In this document: positions 25,441 to 37,749 of the stretch, one piece after another | Position numbering within the stretch: the first letter of the stretch is position 1 | Layout of the letters: each line of letters opens with the position of its first letter | NCBI GenBank assembly: GCA_003255065.1 | Contig: QAOA01003368.1 | Coordinates: forward strand, 1,051,321-1,115,320 | Source: Cercis canadensis | Lineage: Eukaryota > Streptophyta > Magnoliopsida > Fabales > Fabaceae | Direction: 5' to 3' | Length of the DNA: 64,000 bases | The notes under the pieces: model-generated | Databases searched by the model: none | What the model was told of the DNA's origin: nothing | What the model saw: the letters and a program-made list of their open reading frames with translations, nothing else | Made by a program: the position numbers and the translations under genes

Positions 25441-26624
25441 ATTTATGTTATCAACTAACCTACTTGAAGGTTTGCTTAGGAATCACCATAAAAGAGGTTT
25501 AAATACAAAGCAATTTGGCATGATGGTGTCACTTTAGAGAAGGGAATGATTGGATACCCACTTTGTATTTTCTTCTACGTAAGTATCATAAGTTAAAAGA
25601 AAGATAGACAAGGAGAAAGAACAAGGTGAATTACTCGTCAATTGTTTCATATCACTTTTAATGATAGTCATCCACGTCAAACAAGACATTTAGTGAAGTG
25701 GGGTATCACTTTTAATGATAGTCTTGTCTGAATCTACATGCTTTCTTCTTCTCACCTACTATGAAAGCTTAATTGTCTGTGACTCCTTGTCTCATTTTTT
25801 GCTGCAACATTCAATTCAATGATAGAGTTTCATCTATTGAATTTGAGCTCCTAAATTCTGATTAATTAATGCAGAAGAAAAAATCATATCATTAGGATTA
25901 AGTTTGCAAATTAAACCAATGGCAAGTTTAGCCATGCTTCTTATGCATAATTTCGTTTGGATGAAAATTAGAAGAGAGGAATATTTTTTGAAACTTAATG
26001 AACACCATCAACAAAAGAAAAGGAGAAGAAAATTTTGAAAAAAGAACAAAAACTAACATTGAAATTTATGTATGGCCCTTTAAAAATCAGGTGAATTGAA
26101 TTCTAAGTGTAAGGTGGTGCCAAGTATTATTACCGTAGTAGCAGTACTAGGCAGGCCTTGAGATTCTAGAATAAGATAGAAAGGGAAGGAAATCACTTGA
26201 AATTTTAATTAAGCAGAAAGTGATATGTGGATTTCTATTATTTCAAATATCTTTTGATCAATAATCACTTGGAGAATCTAGCTAGCATCCAGAAGAAAAG
26301 AACAAAAGCGAAGGAAAGAGACTTAGCAGTAATCTCACTTGTTAGGCCAAACATACAATATCTCTTGCTTGTTTGGTACATAGCATGCTAGAAACCCTTT
26401 GATGCTATTTTGACTGCAGAAAATATCTTGCTCATATATCAACCCCACGCCCTTCAACTTTTGTGTTGAATATCTTAGCTAACAGAATACCTCAGACACA
26501 AACTGTATACAAAGAGAGATTTTTCTATTCTTATTCTCTAGATAACAAAGCTTTTTCTTTTCTTACCTTCAAACTTGAGATGACTGAACAAGAATTGAAA
26601 GCAATTAATTCCAATGGCAAGAAC
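25441..26624. other. Intergenic DNA
   Basis: No gene or bounded element is seen. The last part, near 26460-26620, is the probable 3' UTR region of the minus-strand DUF3511 gene. Confidence 0.45.
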
Positions 26625-26885
26625 TCACACACCATAACGAACATCGCTGAACTTGTTCTTGATCCACTTGAAGCTGTTTCTTACACTTGTTTTAACCTTA
26701 TCCTCCACTGCAAACACGTTATAGGACTTGATCCTCTTCTTTCTCTTAAGCTCAGGATCATTTGCTGCACAAAACCCATTTCCTTTCTGGCTTGGCCCAT
26801 TGAAATTGTATGAGCTTGATCTTTCTCCAAACCCAAATTCAGAGTAAGAGCAGGAATATTGAGGGAATGACTTGCTTTTCTCCAT
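26625..26885 (-). CDS. DUF3511-domain protein, 86 residues
   Basis: A single-exon minus-strand gene. The first true ATG is at 26885 (MEKSKSFPQYSCSYSEFG); the frame stays open upstream only through a TTG, so 26885 is taken as the start. The N-terminal half is Ser/Tyr/Gly-rich. The C-terminal half is the DUF3511 signature: NDPELKRKKRIKSYNVFAVE, then a basic SVRNSFKWIKNKFSDVRYGV. Members of this plant-specific family are small (about 80-120 residues), intronless and of unknown biochemical role, some reported as stress-responsive. The basic, aromatic C-terminal block is what defines the family. No signal peptide or membrane segment is evident. Confidence 0.85.
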   Translation of the reverse strand: MEKSKSFPQYSCSYSEFGFGERSSSYNFNGPSQKGNGFCAANDPELKRKKRIKSYNVFAVEDKVKTSVRNSFKWIKNKFSDVRYGV

Positions 26886-29800
26886 CACCAAATCACCCAA
26901 CTGGAGAAAAATACCTTCTTTTTACTCTTTCAATGCATGAAACAGGAAAAAAGAAAAGTTTGCATTACAGGAGCAGAAAAGGGACACACTGGTTATGGGT
27001 TTTAGAGGAAGGGCTGCATCATGATCCGGTGTGGTGGCACCCCATGTGTGATGTTGGACAGCTACTCTTTTGGGTTGTGGGAATCATGAAGGCCAGTGGC
27101 AATGGTGGAGAAGGTGGGCCCTACTTGTAGGAGGAAGAGATGCCACCTTCAGCTAGTGATGACACAAAATGAATTCACATGGTTGAGCTTATGGACCCAC
27201 CCCTTTTAGTGGAGAGGTTCAAGTTGATTGATTTGCCTAGTTTTTGATAGGATAAGGCACTAACATTTGCTTTGAACTAATGCCAATTTGCCATTTGCAT
27301 TCTTTAAAGTTTAAACATACATGCACATTTATTATTTGTTTGGTCATAGTGAACTTCTAGTAATGCAACCAATCCTTTATGTAAAGCAAATGGAGCCATC
27401 TCCCACTTTATGTCAAAATCGGTGGCTTGGTGCTTTGTGGGCCTTGGATTTTTATTTTCATGCAGATCAAAGATTGAAAACATTACCTTGATCCCTCTGC
27501 TTTTTCATATGCAATCATGATTTGCTGTATATGACTGATCATATTCACATCCTAACTTGTAAAAATGGATTCTTATCAAGTGTTTGATGAATGACTCTGA
27601 GAGATCCCCTCTGCCAAGGAAACTTCCCTTTTGTATTTGCCTTCACATATCTAGATCTGCTTCAACTCAAATCTAACTTTCATTCATTCATTCATTCGTT
27701 GAATTTAATACTCTTAATTATAATATAAGAGAAGGAAAAGCAGTGTTGTCTCTGTATGATGACTCATGTAGAAGACTTGTAACGAATGCAAAAGCTAGAC
27801 AACAAAAATAATATACCGAATTCGTGTGTGGGATACATGAGGACCCACATGTACGGCAGCAAGAGTACCAATGCAACTGGCCTATTAAAGCTTTGGTCCT
27901 CCTATATTTTTAGATTTCAAAGAAAATATATTATTTTAGAACTATGTTAAATTTGAGTCATTTAAAATATTTTAAATAAATTCACCATTAAATTTAATAT
28001 ATAAATTTAACTCAATTCACAGCTGATTAAAAAAAAGAGTCTAACATTACTTAGCTCTATAATGGTTATAGCTTCTAATGGGTTGATTGGTTGGCCCATT
28101 CAGAAACTGCATGAATCATTTTCGAGTTGAAAAATATGAAGAAAGAGGGAAAAAGAAAATTGCAAGTGGAAAAGAAAAGAAGAGAATATTGTGACCTTTA
28201 TAATGTTATTTTCACATTATTTATAGTAATTCACATAATTTTTTTTTTATTTGTAACAAGGAAGAGCATTGCTCTAAGCTACAAAAAAAAAAAAAGGTCA
28301 CACAAGATTAAATCCCACCACCCTAAAATCACAACATTTCTAATGACACAGGCTATGATTGCTGGACATAACTTGAATTTTACCAAACTAAGTTAAATAC
28401 TTTTTTATTATTATATAACTCCAATTTTATCACAATAAAAAAGGTGAAATTATATAAAATTAGGTAGTGTCCATGAATTCCATTGGCCCATATTGGTATC
28501 TATTGATATGGTTTGACTCTCCTTTAAGATGGAGTGAATCTCATGAATTTGTCCAAACCCCAAAATTAGGGATTAGCATAATGGATATTCCCAAGGGTCC
28601 ATCATGATTCCTCATTACCATAATGGATCAATTGTGATCTGACCCACCACTCTCAATGAAGACTAAAAATATTTGTCTCACCACTTAAAAAATTATTATG
28701 AAATCTAAACCATATAAAAAATATTTAAGTGGTGGTTCAATTTGCTGGGCTTAGATTAAAATTGATGAGCACTGATTGAATATGTAATCTTCTTTATAAA
28801 CTTCAATCTCTTAGTAAATACATTTGTACTACCAAATGACTTATAATTAAATGATACTCAAATCCTTCTTAAAGTTTATGAATTCTATGTTTGAATCTTG
28901 AAATACATTTGTACTAGTAGAATTTTTAAGGGTTATATAATTCTTACATTCACAACTATGCCTAACTCTAGAAAGAGCTCCTTGTGAGGATATATGCAAA
29001 AAAGGAGAAATGATAAATTTATGAACTTTGTATACAACTATACACAAACATGATATAAATTCTTCTTTTTTTTTAAGTACTTTAGCTATGAAATTAGATT
29101 CTAATACAAAAGTCACAAGTCTAAGAACGACCTTAATATTACTAAGTCATAAAGCATTTGGTACAAACACGATAAAATAGAATCTAAATTAAACACAAAA
29201 ATAAATAAATAACCCTGCATAGAATTATGCACAATTATAAATTTGAGTAATGTAAGTCTAATATATACAGCATAGTTGCCGTTAATATCACAAATTTACA
29301 ATTAGCACAAATTTACAAAGAAAAAGAAAATGGCATATGGAGATTAAAATAAGGGGTGTATGATGATGTTGAGTGGTGAAATAATAAAATGAGGAGCGCA
29401 ATTTAAAGGAGAGCAATGAGAAGAGTTGCCCTAAAGTGTGAATAATGTTTTAAGCATGCAACTAAAACCTGGTTTCCCATTGCCCCAAATTTGTTTAGTT
29501 TATTAGGGAAAAGGGAAAGAAGATAATGCTACATATCCTTGCACTTGAGCCTCATGCTGCATGCTGCACTTGGAATAAATACTTAAAATAATGACTCATC
29601 CATGATCATGCTTAATTATTTATAACAATTACTCATCAACTACCTCTTCTCTGTTGTTGCCTTATTTCCCTTTTACCCACTTTCTCAACCTCTCATCTCA
29701 TTCATATGCTTCACTTCACTCATTCTGCATCAAACACCAATAATATATCTTCACTATTCCTTTCTTTCACGCTATCACTCATAACTCATAACCTAACAAT

Positions 29801-29929
29801 TGTAATTTATAGGGGAAATTCATCAAATTACACAACCTCAACATGTATCACCTAAAATGGCCTTCATATATATATATATGTTAATGCCAACTTAAAAAAA
29901 TAAAATAAAATAAAATAACCATCTAAAGG
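26886..29929. other. Intergenic region between the DUF3511 gene and tRNA-Arg
   Basis: 26886-27200 is less AT-rich and is probably the DUF3511 promoter and leader. From 27250 on the sequence is AT-rich with A- and T-runs. Short frames at 28127-28396 and 28847-29116 lack domains. The rest shows no RNA gene and no clear transposon ends. Confidence 0.45.
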
Positions 29930-30002
29930 CACGCCCAGTGGGACTCGAACCCACAATCGCCTGATTAGAAGTCAGGCGCCTTATCCATTAGGCCATGGGC
30001 GC
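29930..30002 (-). tRNA. trnR-UCU: tRNA-Arg, anticodon UCU
   Basis: The minus-strand 73-base sequence folds as a standard tRNA. The acceptor stem GCGCCCA pairs with TGGGCGT and the discriminator is G. The D arm contains the A box TGGCCTAATGGA. The anticodon arm CTGAC-TTCTAAT-CAGG gives anticodon TCT (UCU, Arg). The T arm GTGGG-TTCGAGT-CCCAC contains the B box. No intron or encoded CCA is present, as expected for a nuclear gene. A T7 run on the minus strand (+ 29894-29900) can serve as Pol III terminator. Confidence 0.97.
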
Positions 30003-30797
30003 TAGTGTATGTTATTTCTGCTGAAAAAATAAAATATCTCTCTTTGTATTCTCCTTGGCCATTTTATTAATTAGAATTAGGATTTTGTTTCTTGAACTTT
30101 GTATTTTACTTTTCTAGACCTTGAAGGTACAGTTTCCGTATGATCCCTTGTGTGTGTATGTTTTTTCTTTTTCTTTTGGCTGACATGTTATTTAATGTCA
30201 TAAAGTATACCTTACCCACGTAAGTAAATTACAACATATACCTTTGATAGGAAAGGATGGCCCAATCCAAGAAGAGGAGGAAAGCATTAATGTTTGTTTG
30301 TTTCTTTCTTTCGGCCTAAAAAGGTTTAGTAATGTATAGGTTTAACTATAGAGCCTTATGAATATGGGTTCTGCCGTATACTATAGCTTTTGTGACATTT
30401 GGGATTAAATTAAAAGTTGAAATGAAGCTAAGAACCTCGGCCCAGAGTCAAGCCACTGCCTTAAATTCATGCTCGTTTCAATAGAATAACTACATTATAG
30501 TTTTAATTTTAGAGTATACCAACTAAATCAATGAAAGCACATATGAGTCTTTGTTTTTGGTATACAAGCCACTATGAGTCTAACTAGTGTATATATAATA
30601 TTATTCCATATTGATTGTTAGAAGTCATTACCTCTAATTCTCCCTTGCGTAATGGTTTTCTTGTGGTTTTACTTTAGAAGAAACTTGAGACATTTACAAG
30701 TAAGGAATGCATGGTAAGAATTAAATTAACCAATTCATAAAGTGTGATTATTCATTATAAAGTGTTAACCATATTTACAACTAAATTATTAAAATAA

Positions 30798-30913
30798 GTG
30801 GTTGACCATTTGGTATTTTATTATAAAGGTCTCATGTTCAAATACCTTTGTAAACAAGTGAGTTAGGATTTTAAGAAATAATAAACTATCTCCCGATAGA
30901 CAAAAAAAAAAAA
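30798..30913 (+). mobile_element. Candidate short SINE-like element, plus strand
   Basis: GTGGTTGACCATTTGG (30798 onward) resembles an A box and TCTCATGTTCAAATACC a B box about 35 bases later. The copy ends in an A12 run at 30902. It has the layout of a tRNA-derived SINE but the boxes are degenerate and no flanking duplication was identified. Confidence 0.35.
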
Positions 30914-31349
30914 CACTAAATCTTATTAATCGTTTCCTTACCATGAATTTTTTCACCATTATATCCCTACTCTTAATTTTTCCAAGAAACATTCCTATTT
31001 CCATTTTTCTTATTTATATATAAAAANAAAAAAAAAACGGACATTTTCTTGTTGCCAAGGGAAAAGGGATGCTAAATCTTTTTGTGCTTTTCGCATTTCT
31101 ACATTCACATAGTACATAAGAGTTTTTCAATTTATTTTTCGGTAAATAAAACAATTATTGCATATTTTGTAGTGGCCAATAATATACACTAGTAACCATG
31201 AAATTGCCACCTCAATTTTGTCCTATCCAATAGCAACCATGAAACGGATGTGGTTCCTTATCTGAAATCCAAACACACTCCTTTTCTCTCTCTGCCACTT
31301 AACCAGCACCACAACCTCCGATGCACAGTCCCTTGTAGAGCACAGCCAA

Positions 31350-32513
31350 ATGGAAGCAGTTTTCGTGAGCAAAGCAGTTTCCCATTCCCACCTCAATCAC
31401 TCACCCAAACACTCCCTAACTTCTCCTTTCCCTCTCCACCACCAACACCAACAATCTCTTCGTCTGAAACCAACCCACAACAATTCCGTTCTCACTCTCT
31501 GCGCCATCCAAAACCCAGAAAAGCAAATCCATGGACCTTCCAAAGAATCCACCAATCAGATTAAGACCGAAGATGAGTCCTACGGCGAAGTCAAAGGCAT
31601 CATCGGAAGCAGAGCCCTCGAGGGTGGCACCGCCATGGAGTACCTCGTCGAGTGGAAAGACGGTCATGCCCCTTCCTGGCTCCCATCTGATTTCATCGCC
31701 AAAGATGTGGTGGCGGAATATGAGACTCCATGGTGGACCGCCGCCAAGAAAGCCGACCCATCGCCTCTTCAGCGCCTCATTGAAGCCGAAGACGGTCGCG
31801 ACATCGACGCTGTCGACAGCGACGGCCGAACCGCGCTTCTTTTCGTCTCCGGGCTCGGCTCGGAGCCGTGCGTGCGGCTGCTAGCGGAAGCCGGCGCCAA
31901 TTTGGACCACCGCGATAAGAGCGGCGGCTTGACGGCGCTGCACATGGCAGCTGGGTACGTGAAGCCGGATGTGGTGAAGCTGCTTTTGGAGCTGGGCGCG
32001 GATCCCGAGGTGGAGGATGAGAGAGGACGGACACCGTTGGATCTGGCGAGGGAGATTCTGCAGGTGACGCCGAAGGGGAATCCAATGCAGTTTGGGAGGA
32101 GGATAGGGTTGGAGAGTGTGATAAGATTATTGGAGGGGGAAATATTCGAGTACGCGGAGGTGCAGGAGATATTAGAGAAGAGGGGCAAGGGTGAGAATGT
32201 GGAGTATTTAGTGAAGTGGAAAGATGGTGGGGCCAATGAGTGGGTGAAGCCAAGGTATATAGGAGAGGATTTAGTGAGGGACTATGAGGCTGGGTTGGAA
32301 TATGCTGTGGCTGAGGCTGTGGTGGGGAAGAGAGTTGGAGACGATGGGAAATTAGAATTATTGGTGAAGTGGGAAGATCTGGAAGAACCCAGTTGGGAGC
32401 CTGAGGACAATGTTGATCCTCAACTAATCAAAGACTTTGAATTTCAACAACCAAATGGGGTTGCTGCTGCTACTCTTAAATTTCAGGACACCCAATTAAC
32501 TAAGGATACCTAG
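31350..32513 (+). CDS. CAO: Chloroplast signal recognition particle 43 kDa protein (cpSRP43, CAO)
   Basis: An intronless gene for 387 residues, close to the usual length, and intronless in other plants too. Residues 1 to about 60 form a Ser/His/Pro-rich transit peptide. Chromodomain 1 (about 77-125) contains [20 protein letters not shown]. Ankyrin repeats follow (about 128-265), with [25 protein letters not shown] and [12 protein letters not shown]. Chromodomain 2 holds [16 protein letters not shown] and chromodomain 3 [18 protein letters not shown]. cpSRP43 is the ATP-independent chaperone that, with cpSRP54, carries light-harvesting chlorophyll proteins through the stroma to Alb3: the ankyrin repeats bind the cargo L18 motif, chromodomain 2 binds cpSRP54, and chromodomains 2-3 bind Alb3. 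The sequence is GC-richer than its surroundings, so several long frames on other strands here are shadows. All domains look intact. Confidence 0.97.
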   Translation: MEAVFVSKAVSHSHLNHSPKHSLTSPFPLHHQHQQSLRLKPTHNNSVLTLCAIQNPEKQIHGPSKESTNQIKTEDESYGEVKGIIGSRALEGGTAMEYLVEWKDGHAPSWLPSDFIAKDVVAEYETPWWTAAKKADPSPLQRLIEAEDGRDIDAVDSDGRTALLFVSGLGSEPCVRLLAEAGANLDHRDKSGGLTALHMAAGYVKPDVVKLLLELGADPEVEDERGRTPLDLAREILQVTPKGNPMQFGRRIGLESVIRLLEGEIFEYAEVQEILEKRGKGENVEYLVKWKDGGANEWVKPRYIGEDLVRDYEAGLEYAVAEAVVGKRVGDDGKLELLVKWEDLEEPSWEPEDNVDPQLIKDFEFQQPNGVAAATLKFQDTQLTKDT

Positions 32514-32535
32514 CCTACCTTAGTTACCCCTTCAA

Positions 32536-32562
32536 TTTTACTTTTACTTTTACTTTTACTTA
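32536..32562. repeat. Simple tandem repeat (TTTTAC)n
   Basis: About four units of TTTTAC directly after the cpSRP43 stop, in the probable 3' UTR. Confidence 0.85.
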
Positions 32563-33030
32563 TTATAATGCCTTATAATTTAATAGGGCTTCCTTGTTGT
32601 ACACTTGTTTACTTCATCAATCCAAACCAATTTTTCCCATGTCTAATGTAAACAAAACTAAGTTCACTCCAATTTTAGTTGTTTGCTAATGTTCAATTCA
32701 ATTAAGTTATTGCCCAAGTAAGATTAAGGATTTAAGTTTGAATCATCATCAAATTTAGTTCTGTTTATTTAATAATAAATAAACTCTTTCTCTTTTGATT
32801 CCCATTGACACTGGTTTCGAAAATGTTAGGCCCAACTAGTTAACCTTTAAGTAATGCTCTCACATATAACAAGAGCTAATGGGCCATCGGAAAATTAACA
32901 AGTTTAAGGCCCAACAGAAAGGAATTTTCTCTTCCTTTTTCATTTTTATTTTGGGCCAAACAAAAATGAATTATTCCAGTCTCAAATATGCTCTGTCCAA
33001 ACAAAAAATCTCAAATATGGCCTTATACTT

Positions 33031-33399
33031 TTGAGTTTTGACCATAATATTAATGCATTTAATTAACTTTCTTGCTTTAAATTTATTAAATTATTTTAAT
33101 TTTAATTTTATTCCTAATCCCCCCACTGCTTCTGTTTAAGAGAACAAGTAGTAAAAGGAGAAATTTGATCGGGTTGGTTGAGTGGCAGAAAAACCTTTTG
33201 TGTTCGATTTGGAANTTGAGTTTTGACCATAATATTAATGCATTTACTTAACTTTCTTGCTTTAAATTTATTAAATTATTTTAATTTTAATTTTATTCCT
33301 AATCCCCCCACTGCTTCTGTTTAAGATAACAAGTAGTAAAAGGAGAAATGTGATCGGGTTGGTTGAGTGGCAGAAAAACCTTTTGTGTTCGATTTGGAA
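33031..33399. repeat. False tandem duplication at contig join (N at 33215)
   Basis: Bases 33031-33214 and 33216-33399 are 184-base copies around one N. Three substitutions are visible: GCATTTAATTAAC/GCATTTACTTAAC, TTAAGAGAAC/TTAAGATAAC and GAAATTTGATC/GAAATGTGATC. No indels. Confidence 0.88.
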
Positions 33400-35110
33400 G
33401 CATTTTTCTTGTCTCTCATGAGTTTACAAAGTTAATCATAATTATTTTCTTAAAAATGAAAAAAAAAAGGTATAACGTTATTATTTAATTTTATTTTGGC
33501 TGAAACCAAAAAGAAAATAAATGTTGGAGTTGCAGAGGGATTTGGGGCAAAATGACATAAATAATGTAACAAAATAAAAATTATTTAAATGGATTATTGT
33601 TTAAAGTATTTATTAAAATAGTTTCTTTTAAATATTTTAGTAAGCCATTACGGGATAAAATGATACATGTTACTTTAAATGTAGCATTTTTATTTAAGTT
33701 TTGTTACATTAAAATAGTAGATTCTACATTCTAGTGAGAAAGGCTGTTACAATGCATGAAAATGAATAAAATTGCTAATTTATGATACAACATGTTAGGT
33801 CCTTTAAGGAGACACTGAATCAATTTGGTGTGTCTCTGGGAGACGCTATATCAATTCAGGAAAGAGAGATACGCTAGATCAAATAGAAATGAGAAAGAGA
33901 AAAAAAGAGAATGAGAGAAATGAACGGAGAGAAAGAGAAAATAAAAATGAAAATTAATGATTACAAAAGACTAGATCATCATATCCTATGCAAAAGTCAC
34001 TGCATCAGTCGATTCAAACTAAAACGTATCAGCAACTCCTATAGTCCTACCTATATTACATCTCTTTCATGGCTTCATAGCCAGAAAAAAACAAAACCCT
34101 GTTACAAGTTTTTTAAATTTAATGAAAGCATACATACTCGAAGGCAGCCATCAAACTCTACTATCAGAGTATGCATAGTTGCCAGAGTTGACTATCTTCA
34201 AAAGACATGCTTGCTCTCCATGCATAACAATTAAAAGAAAAACTAACAAAATCTAAGGAAGGTGTCCCATATGGCCACATGCTTTTCAAGTTCAGAAAAG
34301 AAAATAAATTCCTAATAATAATAGCAAATAGTGATTAGAAACACATGTATATTTACAGAACCTCCCCATTTATTTATCAATCTATCCGGACAAGCATTTT
34401 GGCAGTTGAATGCACGACTGAAAGAGTTATATTGATTGCAACAAGCTTTCTAACAGTCGCTTAATTCATATGAAATAGAGTTCAGAAAGACCCTGAAACT
34501 CTTTCAGCTTCCCATAGCTCGCATCAAGTTTATTGAATCCACTGCTGTTGTTCAGACATAATAATGGAAAGGATGATAGAATAAAATACATGTATTTTGT
34601 CATTAATTCTTTCTCTTTTTTTTTTTTTTTTTCTCTCTCTCCGTCCACCCCTCTCTCTCTCTCTTTTCAACTTCCATTGATCTGTCTTTCTTTTCCATTC
34701 TTGAATTGATATAGATTGTTTCTACAGGACACGTTAAATCAATTTAACATGTTTTTAAAACACTTGTTGTATCATAAACAAACAGTTTTACTCATTTTCG
34801 TGCGTTGCAGCAGCTTTTTTTTATTGAAATCTGCTACTTCTATATAGCAAATCTTAAAAACAAATGACGTGAGACAGAGCCCAGTCTTTTCCTTGTCCAT
34901 GACGGCATCCCGTATACATACGCTGTCTTTTCTTCTCATTAATTAAATGGGGCCCATTTGTATTATCTATTTAGACTGGATTCCCCATTTTGTCTCTGCA
35001 AAACTGGATTCCTATAAATTGTAATCTATTTCTTTCAACTGAAAAACAATGTTATTTTATATAAATTTTAAATTGAAACAATTCAATCTAATAGAGCACA
35101 ATCGCTCTAA
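33400..35110. other. Intergenic DNA with CT microsatellite
   Basis: No gene is supported. A T-run and pyrimidine tract with CT repeats lies at about 34609-34668. The remainder is AT-rich. Confidence 0.5.
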
Positions 35111-36299
35111 GGTGGTGTTGGGTAGCAAGAAAATTTTAAGATTTTTGAGAAAGTGATATGGAAATAAAAATTTTTTATATTTAATATAAAAAATAAAAAA
35201 ATATTTTTAGAAATAAAGAATACTCGGGAATGACAATTTACACACAAAATAGGAATAAAACTTACCCACTTCTGGAGGTGAGAATCCAACTTTTTTGGAA
35301 ATAGAGGTGCCAGCGCTCAGCGCTAAGCGTTATTGTTGTGTTCTCCCTCTGCCTTCTGCATCTTCTCTCTCAACGTCTCTATGCCTTCTTGATGGTCGGA
35401 AATATAGAGAGAGAGAGAGATGACATTCCGTGGCTTCATAATAATACATGCTTGCTTGGAAACTTACGATCCAATTCAAATCCCTCTTCTACAACAGTTT
35501 GATAAAGGCGACGAGTTGCTTTTGATAAACGCCAAAAATTCTCAATTCTCGTCATTCATCACGCACTCCACCAGTTTCTCTACCTTCGTCCCAGAGCTCG
35601 TGCCCTGCCGCTGACGGAAAAACCCTCGCCTTGGCAGAAGGAGCCAACTTGGAACCCAACCTTCTAGGTTCCGTTTGAGGTAAAAGGAAATTCATCGACC
35701 TGATTCAGGTCTTTATCCCCATTGTTACCGATTCCATTCTCTGAAGCTAGTTCGAGTAAAACCGCATGTTTTAGTTCCTTTGAGGTAAGGGAAGCTTACA
35801 CCCGCTTATCCTATTCCTTCGTTTATTGCTTCCACATGATTTTATTTTTATTGGGTGTTGATAAATATGTCCAAAAATTGAAATTTTATTGGGTAAAGAT
35901 GGGAACTTTTTTTATGTGAATTGATGTAAAAGGGATACTGATGGCTCTTGCTTTTTTGTTTTACTGGGTTTCGTATGGGGCCTGTTGCTTTTAATATTTA
36001 TGTCTGTTTTGAGTAATGATGTAGAAAGGATTAGATTTAACTTTTGTCATCGGATTGTTTTAGTAACCTGGGTTTTGGAACTTGGGTTTTCTTGAGTGAG
36101 CTTAAATCAATATAAGTATAGGTTGATTGAGTTCCTGAGCTAAGAGAGAGAGAGAGAGTGTTAACCAAACATTCCTAGGAAAGTAAGTGATAACCAAACA
36201 TGGAAATATAAACTTTTCTAGTAATCTCATTTCTGGGAATCCTATTCCCAAGAAAGTAAGGATTCCCAGGCAAGTGTATAACTTGTACCAAACACCACT
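35111..36299. mobile_element. Candidate PIF/Harbinger-like TIR element (~1.2 kb) carrying gene-like sequence
   Basis: The left end GGTGGTGTTGGG and the right end CCAAACACCAC are inverted, and the flanks TAA (35108-35110 and 36300-36302) fit a 3-bp target-site duplication. The right part contains repeats of AAGTAAG and CCCAGG words typical of such MITEs. The interior at about 35310-35790 is unusually GC/CT-rich, with a pyrimidine-rich leader, a GA repeat, a possible 64-codon frame at 35420 and a possible donor at about 35784. It resembles a captured 5' exon of a host gene. I do not recognise the source, and termini are short, so the call is tentative. Confidence 0.45.
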
Positions 36300-36726
36300 T
36301 AAGAGCTTATGCTAGACGGGTGATTTTTAATGTGTTATGTTATCTTTTCTTTAAAATGAAGTAGTGTTATACCACTTTTTATTTGAGAGTGTTTTGGTAA
36401 AATTTATGTTTTAAAATTAGTGTCATTACAAAGATATTAAAAAAATAAATCACTTAGTATGAGTTAAAATAATTTTTTTTATTTTATAAAATACATAAAC
36501 AAACAATACAAGAAAATGCCAATAATAGTTAGTTATAAATAATATTTTTTTATATTTTTACAATAACATTAATTTTCAAGACGTGGGCACCTACCGTAAT
36601 GTAAGGGAGTAGCAATACCCCCTTATGTAACTTAGCAAATCCTGATTTTTAATCACACAATATTATTGCCACATTTCCTTATGAAGAATGGACAGGCTCA
36701 TATCAATCAATATTAGTTGCTGCAAA

Positions 36727-36960
36727 TTTATTTTTTTAATGGTAAGAATATTATTGGGTCAGTATTTGTACACTAAGACTAAATCATTCTTTAGATGATC
36801 TTACTGGTACACTTCACATTAGTCTGATGTAATTAGGAAGTTTTTTTTTTCTTGGTGTTGGACCTCAAGATACAAACCTTAGCTTAACTTGAATGAACTT
36901 ATTACATCTTTACCAACCAACTAAACTTTTAGGATTGCTCCAATTTAAAAGCCTAACAAA
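36727..36960 (-). mobile_element. tRNA-derived SINE-like element, minus strand, related to 24822-25045
   Basis: On the minus strand GTTGGTTGGTAAAGATGTAA, then a B-box-like AAGGTTTGTATC, line up with the copy at 24822-25045. The copy ends TTACCATT plus A-run, seen on the + strand as the T-run at about 36731. An extra A-run interrupts the middle. Confidence 0.45.
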
Positions 36961-37119
36961 CTGTGAGAGAAAAAGTGTTTTATTATCCATTTTGTATGAA
37001 ATTACAGTGTATATACTTGTATACAAAAAGATCAAAAGATTCAAAACAGAGTTACAGGGTTATGTATAACAGAAGAATAGACTACTAGGAAGAGAATATT
37101 GGACATTGCTAGAGGAGCA

Positions 37120-37262
37120 AACTCTATGGGGTCTAGCTTGACCTAAGCGGCGGTGCTTAGGTTTAGCACCACCAAATATCTTGACAAGAATTCGAACCCA
37201 AAGTTTTCTACCGAAGTGAACAATCTCTTACGACACTTGGTGGTTATAACAAAATATTCTAA
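37120..37262 (-). mobile_element. Second type of tRNA-derived SINE-like fragment, minus strand
   Basis: The minus strand contains an A-box-like CCAAGTGTCGTAAGAGATTG and, about 25 bases on, the B box GGGTTCGAATTC, a strong match to the Pol III consensus. It does not resemble the 24.8/36.7-kb family. Ends are not resolved. Confidence 0.4.
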
Positions 37263-37749
37263 CTAAATATCCTATTTTATGTGTGAATTGATTTTATATT
37301 CAAATTTGATGAATCAGTAAAACAGCTGCTTTTATAAGTGACACTGCTATATGTAATTGGAATTAGGGCACTACGAAAAAAAAATATTTGGACAAAAATT
37401 AAATAAAATAAATGTGTGCAGCTTGTACAATTTTTGCTTCATTATTGCTATTTACATATACTAGTTGCATTTAACTATTTGATACTCTTTAAACGGGATT
37501 GATTTCATTAAATTTATTTTTATTTATTTTAACTCAAATCTTATACATTATTTCATTCTTTTTGGTTACATGACCATACAAAGACTCAAACTTTTGACTT
37601 TCTATAAACTAACTAAATCTCTTACCACTAGACTCCACCTAATAACTTTTACATTATCTCATTCTCATATACTATGTTATGTATATAACTTTCTCTTCAT
37701 TAAATATGGGAATGTGAAAGTATACAAAAAAATAAACCTAGAAGACAAG

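Noticed and set aside
31416..32253. Several long frames on both strands over cpSRP43
   Set aside because: Shadows caused by the GC-rich codon use of the real gene.
33345..33395. GGTTGAGTGGC and GTGTTCGATTTGG resembling Pol III A and B boxes
   Set aside because: The boxes are under 20 bases apart, too close for a tRNA-derived SINE, and no tail is seen.
37368..37385. GCACTACGAAAAAAA resembling a CACTA transposon end
   Set aside because: Only one end is present, with no inverted partner or 3-bp duplication.
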